From positions 310,001 through 374,000 of the forward strand of contig JAMWFC010000052.1 in assembly GCA_027475525.1 (NCBI GenBank): 64,000 bases of DNA, given 5' to 3'. The DNA is from Macrolepiota albuminosa. Its lineage: Eukaryota; Basidiomycota; Agaricomycetes; Agaricales; Agaricaceae. The notes beneath the pieces were generated by a model. It was not told the origin of the DNA, did not search any database, and saw only the letters and a program-made list of their open reading frames with translations. Of this stretch, positions 23,204-34,860 are shown one piece after another; the first letter of the stretch is position 1, and every line of letters begins with the position of its first letter. The position numbers were made by a program, and so were the translations under genes.

Positions 23204-24125
23204 GCAAAATGTAAGTTTTTTTATTTTATTTTGAAGTTGTCCAAGTAAAATTGAACAAGACTTAGATTTTAAAATATAAAACCTCAGTTTACAAAGTTCT
23301 GGGGGGTTAAGTTACACGCATGCACACGTTGTAATAAAGTGTTATAAGTTTTAATTGATTTATTGAGAATGTTGCATAGTGCACTCAAAATTGAGTCAAT
23401 AAAGTATTATTACTAAAAGCCTGAAGCTACTGTAATGCTCATAGGCCTAAGATATCTGCTCCCTGGGGATTCCAAGCTGTGGCAATGCAATTGCTTGCCT
23501 GACTCCCCCATGATTCCTCCCCTTTTATATCTATTCTTCTGATGCATGGACCACCATGTACTCCTCATGTTTTAGTCATTGGTTTGCCCTCATTTGCACA
23601 CCTGATCGCTCAGAACAGAGTGGTACCCAGTCTGGGCCCCAGTTGCTCAGTTACCAGAGCTGCCATCTGGCTAATGGTTTGTCTACCTCTTCTCCAGCTA
23701 AACCATCCTCCCCCACTCTTATATCCTTGGCTTCTTCATTTCTTCCCTAATTCCCTCACTCAATCCTTTGGTCTTGGGTATGTGGCTGGTCATGGTGAGA
23801 TGCTATGGGCAGGGAACACAACAAGTTTAGGGTGTTGGGATGATGGATTGGTGGATGCGTTTGATGGGAGCTGATCTCAGGACTATTGCCGAGATCTTGT
23901 CCTTGCCAAACACAGCCACCTACTGGCTGTTGCTGCCTCATCAAAGCTTGATTGCTTATTCTTGACTACGCATTTACTGCTCTTTGTTGGCTGGTTTGTT
24001 GCCACTTCGTGGGTTGGGATTGGTTCTTTTTGGTGAGTTTGTTCTGAGTCTACAGTTTTCAACTCTTTTATGCTTACAGTTTTTAGCAGTTCTTAGGGTA
24101 TTTTGGGACTTTTTGTATTCTTTTT
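23204..24125. other. Unassigned AT-rich then mixed sequence
   Basis: No supported gene. Open frames at 23542-23874 have no family features, and both strands are similarly open. The stretch near 23219-23240 is T-rich. It may be flanking transposon debris between two DIRS-like copies. Confidence 0.4.
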
Positions 24126-24147
24126 GTCTGCCTCAAGTGAGGCAGAC
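24126..24147. repeat. Dispersed GTCTGCCTC/GAGGCAGAC hairpin, copy 2
   Basis: Arms GTCTGCCTC and GAGGCAGAC with a 4-nt loop (AAGT), directly before the start of the second DIRS-like copy. Same arms at 9191 and 50017. Confidence 0.65.
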
Positions 24148-24154
24148 ATATCAA

Positions 24155-24745
24155 TACTGGTTTTGGTGCCAGGGTCTGGCAGATGCTGAGCTGGGATCAG
24201 TATGGCATATGGTCTCAGACATCCTGGGCAGCATTCTCCTCCACCCATCTCCTTCCCCAGTGCCTGCCCAGGTGAGCGCAATGCCGCTTTCTCACATATC
24301 CAGATTGGTCTCACCAAAAATCATGTCTACAGCCATTGCGACACACTTTTCTCCTCATATATTTCTTTTTATTGTTGCACTTCATTGGTGAAACCGCATG
24401 CCACATCCTCTCAGTGAGCCTTGCTCACTCATCACTTCAGTTATTTCAGACCCATCGGTTTTCTTCTCTCTGCGCATTCAATGAAATAGCTGAAGTAAGT
24501 ATGCAATGGGAAGGTCGCATCAACTTCTCACTCATAATTACATTTCAGGGTTTTTATTCTCAATTAGTTTAACTATTCTTTAGTCTCCTTTTCGTCAACC
24601 CTCCCTCCTCACCCTGTAATTATAAACATAGCCAGCAGTCGCTTCTCGCCTTAGTCAAGGTTATACACGTAGGTCTTGCCAATACACGAAGGTCACCGTG
24701 TGACCGGTTCGACGCTATTCCTTGAATTCCGATCAACTGCAGAGG
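24155..24745 (+). mobile_element. Deletion derivative of the DIRS-like element (ends only)
   Basis: Begins TTTTGGTGCCAGGGTCTGGC like 14723 onward, continues through the 5' leader (matches 15817-16208), then passes directly into the 3' end (matches 22101-22140 plus 23000-23088). All coding sequence is missing. It also shows the empty sites for the solo LTRs at 14771 and 22141, which fixes those boundaries. Confidence 0.75.
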
Positions 24746-25373
24746 TCTCTCGACATTGACTCCAGGTGCGCTGTTTACCTTATGTCATCATATTACTTAT
24801 ACTTATATCTCTCGACATTGACTCCAGTTTATAACTTTATTGTTTACTATACACGAATATATCATCGTTGCGCTATAATGCTGCGTCAATTTTCCTCGCA
24901 TATTTTGTGTGGCATGTAAGTCAGTTGAATCATGAAGAGGATTATGCGGATGGCTTGTTGGGGTTTTCTCGTAAGCTCATGTTCTTCTGGTGCCTACTCG
25001 TACGCGGGATGCCTTAACCTCCCGTGGTGTGTGTTCCTCGCTGTACCAACCAATGGCAGCCTGTGTTGTTTGTTATCTTCTTCTTCTTCTTCTTCCTCTC
25101 GTTCTCGTTCTCCCTCGCCCTCCAACAAACTGTAGTCTGCCTCCCTATTTCCTTCCATCTCTATGAAGTGGAGAGGTTTGGAGGTTGGTTTGAAGGTACG
25201 GTTGGACAGGGATCGGAAATCTGGCGGTTCTATTTTTGGCATGAGAATCATCATACTCCAATCTGGTCGTTGCCCTTAGGCCTATGGGATCGGAAATCTG
25301 GCGGTTCTATTTTTGGCATGAGAATCATCATACTCCAATCTGGTCGTTGCCCTTAGGCCTATTTCCTGTCCTC
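24746..25373. other. Spacer with short repeats and a TTC microsatellite
   Basis: A 20-nt direct repeat (TCTCTCGACATTGACTCCAG) is at 24746-24765 and 24808-24827. A TTC/TCT microsatellite lies at about 25076-25105. A 77-bp tandem duplication occupies 25211-25364. The last 8 bases (CTGTCCTC) are the left TSD of the KDZ element. Confidence 0.6.
25211..25364. repeat. 77-bp tandem duplication
   Basis: GATCGGAAATCTGGCGG begins at 25211 and again at 25288. One of about 15 duplications of 76-78 bp period in the window, probably an assembly join. Confidence 0.85.
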
Positions 25374-26168
25374 CACCTGTGATACCCGCATATCCCCTCA
25401 TATTAGAGGTGGATATAGTTTGGTATCTCCACCTCTAAGTAGAGGTTGTTCTAAGATCTATCTGCTTCCATGAATAAACATACATTAATTGCCATTGACT
25501 TTAGTTTTCACATAAGTAGAGGTTGTTCTAAGATCTATCTGCTTCCATGAATAAACATACATTAATTGCCATTGACTTTAGTTTTCACACGGCCCATCAC
25601 ACAGCCCATCATTCCTCGCATCCGGGCGTTGCCATCAATACCCATCAGCACGTCGCTTAGCTGACATCAGCAGGTGTCCCGCCCATCATTGCGCCCCTCC
25701 CACCAGCGTTCATCACAGCGAGCTCAACCATACCTTCAAAATGTATATAAAAATCTCGGAAAAATCAGAATAAATTTTTTTTCTTTGCAGTCGGCTAAGA
25801 TTAGATGTGGCTGTCCCATTATTGATGGCCCATCACACGGCTCATCATTCCTTGCATCCGGGCGTTGCCATCAATACCCATCAGCACGTCACTTAGCTGA
25901 CATCAGCAGGTGTCCTGCCCATCATTGCGCCCCTCCCACCATTGTTCATCACAGCGAGCTCGACCATACCTTCAAAATGTATATAAAAATCTCGGAAAAA
26001 TCAGAATAAATTTTTTTTCTTTGCAGTTGGCTAAGATTGAATGTTTGCCAAGCGGCTGTCTGTAATTTGTCATCATTGATGGCACTGATTCAACTATCAC
26101 TGTCACTGTTGCCAACAGCGAGCTCATGTATTACCTCAAAATGACTCCGAAAACTTGGAAAAAAGGCA
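25374..26168 (+). repeat. KDZ left terminal inverted repeat
   Basis: Pairs with about 49191-49979 inverted. Contains two ~240-bp internal direct repeats (starting about 25597 and 25828, each with GCATCCGGGCGTTGCCATCA and ending at GGCTAAGATT). One 76-bp duplication (25436-25587) is absent from the partner arm at that position. Confidence 0.88.
25436..25587. repeat. 76-bp tandem duplication
   Basis: TAAGTAGAGGTTGTTC starts at 25436 and 25512. Lies inside the left terminal inverted repeat. Confidence 0.85.
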
Positions 26169-26201
26169 GTCAATACGACTAAGTGAATCTCATACAAGCA
26201 A

Positions 26202-29200
26202 TTAGATATCAGAAGAAATTTGTACCACTCGATGCACCATCTCTGCGAGCACAGCTTCATCATCACTATCCTCATCATCACTTTCCTCGCCGTCATTGTT
26301 GATCTGACTGCCCCAACTTCTCTCATCCTCCCTGTCGTCAATTTCCATACCATCTTCTCCTTGTCCTTCAAAATTGGCATTGCGGAAAATGTTTTCTTTG
26401 CTTGTTCCAGGCTGAAGAGTCCCAGTAAATCCAGATAGAGTGGCTAGCCTCTGAAGCCTCTGCCTGTGCTGTGCATTGAAATTTTTGAGGCGTTCGCGTT
26501 GTAGGGTAATTTGGTGAGCAAGATCACTGTTGATGCTCATGATCGAATCTTCTTTCTCTTTGAGGTATGCTTCCTCATCTCGCATGTAAGTGATGAAGCG
26601 CCGTATCTCAACATTAAGGCGTTTGATTTCTTCATGGGCTCGTTCTATCTTGAAGTATTTGTCCATAAGGATTCGTGCTGCTGGAGTGGACCAAGGACGT
26701 TCACGAATGTCTTGGCGAGTGTCAGAAAGTAAGTCAAAGTCAGAGAGAAAAGCATATTCAACAACAACGTCCCATGACAGCTGTGGGCAGGGCGGACAGA
26801 GGGTTACAGCAGCTATATTGTACTGTTCAAGTGCTGTGCGAATAGCCTGAGATCGTGTCTTGAGAGCATTTCCAATATGTTTGCGTAACTTGTAGCCTAT
26901 GTTATATGGTCATTGCTATAATGCTTGATTCATTTGATAAGAACTTACCTGTCTGAGACATATTCATTTTTGTGAGCTCGAACATTCGAGAGACAATCAA
27001 GGCCTCAAGTTTGTCCAAGCATTGTTGATATCAACGCTTGGAGGCCATTTCTGCAGTCTGAGCCCATTCAGTGCTTGTGGGTGTCCATCGCTCTGTTATC
27101 CCAAGCCTCAGCTCCAAATCATGCACAATTTTGAGATCCTTTTCAAAATTCTCCAAAGCGTGGCGGCGCTCAGTCTCTTTTGATATAGTGTAATTGCGTG
27201 CATTGTAGTTTTGAGGAGTAATGATGTCCCAGACTGCCGATGCATCATCCAACTTTTTCCTGCTTCTTGTTCTTGAATTGTATCACAAAGTAGGCAGACA
27301 ACTTACTTGCTTGCATTGAGATTGACAAGTTTCTGGTAATATTCCATTTCAAGTGTCTCTTGTATGGGCTCCCGAGAAAGGCCTCGCAAATATTCATGCT
27401 CTTCCCTCAGCCACTGTTCAAATACTCCGCAGTCAGTAATGTTCTTGTCTGCCATTTGCTTTTTCAAAGCTTCTTGACCATGAAGAAGTTCAAGAGCTTG
27501 TTTATAATTATTGACAAGGAAATTACCTGCCAATACATATCAGAAACATTTCGGCAAGAGCAAAGAACTGACCAAACTGACTGAGGCTTTGATATGTTTC
27601 AGTTTTGTCCATGTGTTTTGCAAATTCATAGATCTTCTGTTTCCAATGAAACACACTTGCATAACGGGTTGATGAAGCAAGTGCATTAGACTTGGAGAAA
27701 AAGCGCTTGCATCCTTCAAGGTCCTCTAGGCCCAAACCAACAACATACTTGGCCAGAAATGAGAGTTGGCACAATCGGTTGTGCGCATGTCCATGAAAGC
27801 TACCGACAAGTGACTTGAATTCAAGTTTGCGTGCAAGAGGACCAAGAGGGCTGTGGTCAAGTGTAGTACCAAACTTGCAGCCTATATCATATCCTGCACC
27901 TATCCGAGCACCAAAGGCATCAAGTAGCATCTCAACCATTGCTAGTGGGTATTTTGCGCTATTTTATTGAATTTTTCAAGAGCTAAAATATAAAAGATTT
28001 AACACTTACAGTTCACCACTCTGAATCATATCTGCAATCAGAAGCACAAATCCATGGCGACATAGAGCAAGAAAGATTCCTGTCTCATCAAAAATACCCC
28101 ACATTCGAGCTGTCATCTCATCGATCATGTTTTTCCACCGCTCAGCACATGGGTTTTCTTCATTATTCTTCTTGTAAAATGTCAACAAAAATATCGTAGA
28201 ACAACAAATAGAGACTTACATTCTCTGTGCCAGTCGGAAGCATCTCCTTGAGTACTTCTTTAGCCCACTTGTCAACCCTTTCTGTAGTCAAGTAATAGTC
28301 ACCGCCTACTGTGCGCTCATCTTTGAGTTCCTTGGACATTGGAGGTAGTTCCTTGCCATTTTCATCAAAGGCAGCAGATTCACGTCGGAGAACACGCTTT
28401 AATGAATCATTTCCGTCCATGGTTACCAGCATATCGTATATGAGTTGATCCTCCCCGTCAAGTTTATATGTGCATGCAGGGCATGCATGTTTAAGTCTCC
28501 AATTCGGTGCATCACGATCGAGTGAGGCCTGCACCCTGGCATCAACAGCCTCACGAATGGCTAAATATTGATCGTATGCAATAGAAAACTGGTGACTCAA
28601 GTTAGTACGGAATGGTACACCATGCAGGTCACATAAACTCTTCACAAATGCTTGAACTGAAATGTGGGGGCAGTGCAGATGGTTGGTACGATAAAGTTCA
28701 ACTGCGCGTATTGTGAAAGCCACAGTAGGAGTATATGGGGCAGAGGGCAGAAGTCCTTGTAGAATGAGTGATGCAGCCACACCGGGGCTATTGGAAAGAA
28801 GCGGTACATTCATGTCATAAGTTTCTAATTGAATTGATGAGGGTTAAATAATTTGAAGGAATATGAGAAACACACCATAAGTATCAACCACTTTTACTTG
28901 CCAAACATCTTGGATTAATGTGTTGTCATCTAGAGGAGCTGCAACACCCTTATTGGATACTCCAAGTGCCGCACTCCACCTCATAAATGCATCTGTCATA
29001 CCCTCAATTTGTGAAGCAAAAGCCAAGTTACGTTTGAGTGTGCGATCTTTACGTGTTCGGTGATCAATCCGCCTTCTACTAATTTATTCTATGAAAGGCA
29101 AAAACAACGATGATAGAGAATGACTCACGATTTTTTTGATAGATTTTCTTCCAGTAAGTCTTGAAGCTCACTGCCTGCATGACTTAAGTCCACCCTTGCA

Positions 29201-29627
29201 GTACCATCAAGTACATTGTCCAATGTGAGAAAGGCCGTAGTATTGTTATCATTTTGCCCATAATCTTGATATTCAGGCATATCACGTATAGAGTTCAAAG
29301 TTAGCCTATCTTGTTCATCTAGTACTGAAATTCTCCAGATTAAGATAAAGAGTGGCAAGCTTTAAGAAATATACTTGCCACGAAGATCATTTTCAATGCG
29401 TTTTTCAACTCTTTGACGAAAATATTCTAGACCAGTGAGACCTAGTGACTTGGCTTTACTTCGTGAGGTTGATGCCTTTTCTTCACCATATACACGTAAT
29501 ATTCTAGACCAGTGAGACCTAGTGACTTGGCTTTACTTCGTGAGGTTGATGCCTTTTCTTCACCATATACACGTAAATGTCGAGATGTTGGACGGATGCC
29601 CTTAGTTGACAACTTTCCTTTTGGCAT
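26202..29627 (-). CDS. KDZ transposase
   Basis: Cut-and-paste transposase of the KDZ superfamily, several exons. ATG at 29627 gives MPKGKLSTKGIRPTSRHLRV. Then come segments with HLHCPHISVQAFVKSLCDLH, a Cys pair in LKHACPACTYKLDGEDQL, and the KDZ core: MWGIFDETGIFLALCRHG, MVEMLLDAFGARIGAGYDIG, GSFHGHAHNRLCQLSFLAKY, GLGLEDLEGCKRFFSKSN. A coiled coil and an acidic tail (ESDDEDSDDEAV) end at 26202. Candidate acidic catalytic residues are Asp in IFDETG, Asp in GYDIG and Glu in LEDLEG. Two defects: an in-frame TGA at 27031-27033 (codon after ASKR), where CGA would be one transition away, and a 77-bp duplication in exon 1 (29421-29574) that is likely an assembly fault. Confidence 0.9.
29421..29574. 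repeat. 77-bp tandem duplication in transposase exon 1
   Basis: AATATTCTAGACCAGTGAGA begins at 29421 and 29498. Breaks the exon frame because 77 is not a multiple of three. Confidence 0.85.
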
Positions 29628-29828
29628 GCAGCAGATAAAGCTAGCAAGATTAGTAGCCAACAAACATCATCACTCACACGTGATCACATAAGATAACGAT
29701 ACTTAGATGTTATTTATACAATATGCTGTAGGAGGTTTGCACCTTCATTTGGATCTACATCGTATGTGTTCTCCTTGGCAGTTTTCAATGAAGTATGACT
29801 TTGTGAGCACAGACAAATTTTGCATAAG

Positions 29829-30195
29829 GGGCGGGTCCTGTATCCTGGACATTGATATCTGAAATTTTCCCTCTGTTGACATGAGCGAAGGGAACGGCAA
29901 TCAGTGCAACTTCAAACTGGGCCAATACTATCGTTGTGGCTTTGGGACATATATCCTATTCGCTGTCATCAACGTCCTTTCAATCGTCTTTATGTATTTC
30001 TTTGTTCCAGAGACGAAGGGAAAGACTTTGGAAGAGATGAATTTAGTTTTTGGGAGCCATGCATCAAGGGATGAGATGGCGCTTTTGGCTGATATACAGA
30101 AAGAGGTTGGTTTGACTTCCCTGTTGGAATCTGTATTAAACGAGAAGAAAAACACAGAAGAGAACAAAAGAGACAGTGACTTGGGATTTGCGTAG
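29829..30195 (+). pseudogene. Captured C-terminal fragment of an MFS sugar transporter
   Basis: Reads GAGPVSWTLISEIFPL, a TGA where Arg of the usual RAKG is expected, AKGTAISATSNWANT, then after a frame change GFGTYILFAVINVLSIVFMY, FFVPETKGKTLEEMNLVFG and a hydrophilic tail to TAG at 30193-30195. The PETKG motif after the last helix is diagnostic of the sugar-porter family. All upstream helices are missing. It lies inside the KDZ element, so it is probably cargo rather than a resident gene. Confidence 0.8.
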
Positions 30196-31002
30196 ATGGT
30201 TTTGCTGCCTCCGTACTGATTCGATTGATTCTATGTAATGAACTGTGTAATCCTCTTCTCAAGCTCTGAAGCTTGATGTGGTATACGTATTTTGAGTGAA
30301 TTGTTGCCGGTTTCTGGTTTCTTCTGGTACCTATTAGCATGAACAGGACTGCGTTGTACGTATTTTGGTGAGACAGACAGACAGACCGATATACTTGAAA
30401 GATGCTACACAGGAATAGACGAGGCATTCTGACACCTGTAAGGCCGGCCATCACAAGTCCGTTTCTTGTGCACCCTCCCATTTTGAGCCCGATGCAATGT
30501 GAGTTGGGCCAGCAGTCGGAAAAAAATACAATAGATTAGAGAGCAACAGCTTGACAGGTTGTAAGACGAAGTTACAGAGGATGAAAGCATCTATAACATG
30601 TCCAGAAAGAGTCCCGTGAACAACACAGGCATCCCCAAACCTACCTATCACATACTCAACTCAACGTCGTGGGTGAAATCGAGGCATTTGAGAGCAAGTT
30701 ATTCCGAGCTCTCGTCCACATATACAGTGTGTCCAGTGCGCTCTGGCATTTTGAACCGCATGAAAATCTGTTGAGCCTTTTCGAATCCGTTCAGAATGGG
30801 TGATGTGTGACGAGTAGAAGACACTGAGATACTTGTGAAGACTAGTGGCACACGACAAATAGTGTCAAGTCGGAGAGCCGAATTTGTCAATGCTCAATGT
30901 TCATACTTTGTTTGTAACAGTAATGTCCTCAATTTTCTTCCTGAATTGCTTGTTGCTTGAATAATCTCTGTCCGCCTTGCGCTAACACTTGGGATACGCG
31001 AC
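30196..31002. other. KDZ internal region, unidentified (possible captured fragment)
   Basis: No family recognised. On the minus strand 30890-30699 encodes a short coherent segment (FEKAQQIFMRFKMPERTGHT, then VYVDESSE), followed after a stop by LALKCLDFTHDVEL. It could be a captured exon, but I cannot name it. The right end should include the upstream region of the MIOS-like fragment. Confidence 0.35.
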
Positions 31003-32001
31003 ATGGTTCAATACGACAAAAAGTTGCTCTGGCACCGAGAGGCAATAATAGGTTCATTGTCAGTGGCAGATCGCAAATTACCTTGTACGATTGGGATCCA
31101 AGTCAACCTGAAATCAGACAGATTACTTCGCAGCATGATTTGCAACATTTAAAGGTGAGTGAGGATTATACATTGCGCACATTACGTGACAAGAACTGCA
31201 GTGTTTTGCTTGGTCTCCAGATCCCATCCTCGACGACTTTGGAGCTGTCAGAAACTTGAACGGAAGAATTAAGCTTCTTCGACTAGAGGCGTCTAGAGTG
31301 TTGCAGAGATGCAACAGTTTGTCAAGGAATTTCTCTAACTGTGCGCAATTCACGTTCCTGCAATTCTTTGGCATTTTGCTCAGTGGACCCCAACTATCTC
31401 GCATCAGGATTTGACAAAGTACAGGGGACTGCAGTTTGATTATATGGGACATCAATACACCGCGTCAGCTGCACTTTCAGTACCGTTGGGTCAATCCTCA
31501 AACTATAATATGGTGAAACGCCCTCCACGACCGGAACCTATCATCTCTCAAGCTTATATCGGCCGAGGGGCCGACAGCCATGTACTTCAACAACACGCGT
31601 CCACAGAAACTGTTTCAGTCATGTCATTCCTCCCACAATCCACCACCCAGCTTCTTGCAGGTATCTCTCACCGTTTGCTGCGCCTCTTCGATCTACGTAA
31701 TCCTGTAGCCGTAACGCTCAATGCTGCCTCCAAAGTGCAAGGCATCGCTACAGATTCGTTTGACCCACATTGCATAGCATGCTTCGGGGACAGCGTTATC
31801 ACTATCTGGGATACCCGCAAGCTGCAAACACCCAGTCTCACATTTACGGAGAAAGATGCCTCAGCCGACGGGACTCAGCTACACCAACATTCTCTGTTCT
31901 CTTGTTTGGAGTTTTCCCACACACGTCGCGGTCTGCTCGCTTCCATGGAGAGAGAGGCATCGTATGTGTGTTTTTGGAATATATTAGACGTCAACGACTG
32001 A
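31003..32001 (+). pseudogene. Captured N-terminal fragment of a MIOS/Sea4-like WD40 protein
   Basis: Begins MVQYDKKLLWH at 31003, shifts frame, then NNRFIVSGRSQITLYDWD, QITSQHDLQHLK, a 46-nt intron (31155-31200), CFAWSPDPILDDFGAVRNLN, RIKLLRLEASRV, VRNSRSCNSLAFCSVDPNYL, CSLIIWDINT, VLQQHASTETVSVMSFLPQS, LLAGISHRLLRLFDL, ITIWDTRKL, HTRRGLLASMEREASYVC and FWNILD before a stop at 32001. This is the beta-propeller start of the MIOS/Sea4 (SEACAT/GATOR2) subunit. Frame breaks and loss of the rest mark it as non-functional. Family assignment from remembered motif order, moderate. Confidence 0.65.
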
Positions 32002-32419
32002 TCTTGTTTGATACACGAAAGAGTAAGTTCTTACGCCCAGCAGTATCTTCACTCTCAAATTTCTTTTCAGCTAAAACTTTCGCTCAACCTCTCTCATAGT
32101 TTGCTCTCGCACCCAGTGGGACTCGACACCCTCTCACAACTAACGTTATGGTTGTCAGCAAGGATGAAGATCTTGAGCTCGTGCCATGAAGAATAGGTAT
32201 TGATAAATGGTATTTAGTCTCCATCTTTGTAAATAGTATTACTATGACCTGGATTGCAACGCAACGCGTAGAAAGCTGTATATTATGAACTGTACACAAT
32301 GTAAACATGATAGCATACCCGAATAATGAAGTAAATAGAACTAAAAAGGTATGTATCTACTAGGCGTCTGTGTGTCTGTCATCACGTGACCGTGAATCGT
32401 ACTATGACAATCCACAGCT
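32002..32419. other. Spacer between two captured fragments
   Basis: No supported gene. Might be the original intergenic or intron sequence carried with the fragments. Contains the GAACTGTACACAATGTAAAC stretch near 32286 without a known role. Confidence 0.35.
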
Positions 32420-33364
32420 TTACTTGAAGAGCTCTTCAATTATTGAATACCGTAGTTCCAGCTTCTGGAGGTGGAAGTGATGGTTTGACAGGTTCCTCTC
32501 GATTTTCGTTCTCATTCCCGTCCTCATCCTCTTCATCACCCTCACTGTTACAGCCGTTTTTGTCTCTGTGGACACTCTCCCTTCCTTGTCACTTTCATCA
32601 TCACTGCTCCAATCACTATCCTCATCACTGTCCACAGATCCTGAAGTTTCATCCATCTCGACATCTGCATTCTCCTCCATCTTCGCCTTCTCTTCTTCCC
32701 ACCTGTCTTTACTTAGAGCCCAGTCAACAGCAATCACTCGTTCTATCGCCGTCCCATGTTTCTCTCCCATTTCAGCTTCAGGCACAAGTTCCTCCATTTC
32801 CCCCTCTGCACCCTCCACTCCGCTTGCCTCTGCCAATTTCGCCTTCGTCTCCTCTTGCCGCTGCTTCTTTCTCTTTTGTTTATCGGCCACGAGTGATTCT
32901 GCAGATCCCGCTCGGATGGTCATGCCGTTACGGCCTTCGAGCGCTTTTTCCGCATCTTTCTTGCTCAACATCCAAACAAATGCGAACCCTTTTATCCGTA
33001 GTGGCTTCATTTTGCTTGAACCTTCCACCTTGCCTTCGACTTCAACTTCACTTCCGCCAGTAACGTCCTGCTTCTTGGGTATATGTATTGAATATATGGG
33101 GCCATAGGGTAAAAATGCGGCGCGAATGTCCTGTTCAGTTGCGTTGAAGGGTAGATTCCGTACAATGAGATGGCTAGAAGGGTTTGGAGTAGGACCCTTC
33201 CAGACACCAGTATCATCTTTAAGAGGCTTCTTTACGGCAGACTTTGACAATGTTTCCAGATGTTTCTTTAGGGTCACTGAAAGGAGGCATCCTTTGAAGA
33301 CGTGTGCATGAAGTTTGCTAACTGCTTCAGAGGCAGCCGCAGGGGTTGTGAAAATGATACTGGC
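32420..33364 (-). pseudogene. Captured internal fragment of NOP4/RBM28-like RNA-binding protein
   Basis: Minus strand from a splice acceptor near 33364: SIIFTTPAAASEAVSKLHAH, VFKGCLLSVTLKKHLETL, then an RRM (SSHLIVRNLPFNATEQDIRA, GPIYSIHIPKKQD, IKGFAFVWMLSKKDAEKALE) and a long acidic linker. A frameshift near 32560 moves the true frame to one with EEPVKPSLPPPEAGTTVF, where the next RRM should start but the sequence stops. RNP motifs LIVRNLPF and KGFAFVWM are clear. NOP4 works in 60S ribosome assembly and normally has four RRMs. Only RRM2 and the linker remain, so this is a fragment. Confidence 0.75.
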
Positions 33365-33426
33365 TTCAATAGTATAAGCAGACGAATATTAATGTTATAG
33401 AAATCTGAGCGTACCCGTAGTACCGT

Positions 33427-34469
33427 TGATAGGCTTCTACTCGGACTGAGCGCATCAAGGGACATTATAGGCCGACCAACACTTGACACACTAAAGGCTC
33501 TAGTGACCAGCCTTGGGTACAGAGCAGCCCTAGCACGGGCGCTCTATGGCAAGACTTATCCATTTATCTCAATCACCAGTATCAGCCCCTCAGCGCACTC
33601 CACTCAGTTACTTTGAAGACCAAGAAGACTCAGGACTCATAGCGCTAGCATAACGGCGGGAGGGGACTCTGACCAAACCCCGATCAGTACTGGAAGGAGT
33701 TAGCAATTGGCGCTGTCAATCACCGAGGCACCTCAATCAGAAGTCTAAAAGAATCAATGACGACGAGACAGGATACACGCAGACCCAACATTTAAATCTA
33801 TCAAAAGATGGTACAATGTTTAGCGCCGGAATTAGCGCTCACGGCGTCTGTCGAGGATTCCCCGACCATACCCCGGGATGGCATGGCCAATTAAATTACA
33901 TCAAAAAGTGAGCAAACTCGTACCACTTCTAAGTAGTTTTAGAGTCGCCGTTGGTCGCCGTCACCCATGTGCTGCAGGTCGCCGTTGACAGGTGGCCGTT
34001 AGCTACAGTCACGAAGAGAGGCGCTAATTGGTAGCGCCGTCAATGGACTTATTTTGGAAATAATGTAGTGCATAGTATAAAAACTAGCTACTCGCCATGT
34101 ATATAACAACGAATCGTAACCTCTTGAGCACCCAGTTACACTTAGCGTTCAAATCGCGCTAGCGTTGCCTGACTTTGCCACCAAGTTTGGCGCTAGCTTC
34201 GTCTATCTTGTCTTCGTCGTTTACGGTGCCACCTACGGGCACGCTACGCTGCGCTATTCGTTTCTTTCTCTATAACTTCTCCTAAACTACGACACTTACC
34301 ACTTGCTAGGTAGCATCCGAGGCGCTATCGTCTAGCGCATCGCCCTATCACCTCTGCTCGAGCACACCGGGACCCTGCCGGGACTCCTCACAAACCCGTA
34401 CGCCAGGTGCTGGAGATGGCGTTGTACTGCGTATACGTCCAGCGCACCCAACCACAGTTGGCGTCATCA
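33427..34469 (+). repeat. Gypsy 5' LTR
   Basis: 1043 bp. Differs from the 3' LTR at nine sites seen by eye, all C/T or G/A within CpG. Carries a TATA-like TATAAAA at 34076-34082. Confidence 0.93.
34076..34082 (+). promoter_or_regulatory. TATA-like box in the 5' LTR
   Basis: CATAGTATAAAAACTAGC context, about 390 bp before the LTR end, a suitable place for the U3/R promoter. The same motif is at 47039-47045 in the 3' LTR. Confidence 0.4.
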
Positions 34470-34472
34470 TTT

Positions 34473-34490
34473 TGGAGCCCACCGCGAGGG
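34473..34490 (+). promoter_or_regulatory. Primer binding site (tRNA-primed)
   Basis: TGGAGCCCACCGCGAGGG begins 4 nt after the 5' LTR and starts with TGG, the complement of a tRNA CCA end. The tRNA species was not determined. Confidence 0.55.
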
Positions 34491-34860
34491 GTTCTATTGA
34501 GGCAGAATTCCGCCGGAAACTCGAGCCCAGCGACAGCGCCGCCTCCTATTGGAGAGCGCATTTGAACAAACCTTAACTGAGTCACCACACTTACCAGGCG
34601 CGCTACCGAGGCGGACTTTAGATCAGGAGCTTGAAGCCGCTCCAGATAGCTTGGCTGAAAGCTTCTTCCCATTTTCCCGACCGTTCGAATACTTAGCAGG
34701 TGAAAACCATACACCGCTTACTCCTTTGGAAGAGCTGTCTAGGTCATTATCGCCAGAACCTAGCGACTCAGAATTACCCGAGCCAGTACTGACTACAACC
34801 ACGCCAAGCGAAACTACCACTAACACTACTATTCCCACCACGACGTCGACGCCAGCTAGT

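Noticed and set aside
25024..25356. Frame with a Phe run and Ser/Arg run
   Set aside because: Created by the TTC microsatellite and a 77-bp duplication.
32443..33107. Plus-strand Ser/Pro-rich open frames
   Set aside because: They mirror the NOP4-like fragment on the minus strand, which has clear RRM motifs.
29829..33364. Resident host genes (sugar transporter, MIOS, NOP4)
   Set aside because: Each is truncated and frameshifted and all lie within the TSD-bounded KDZ element, so I treat them as cargo. Not excluded until parents are found.
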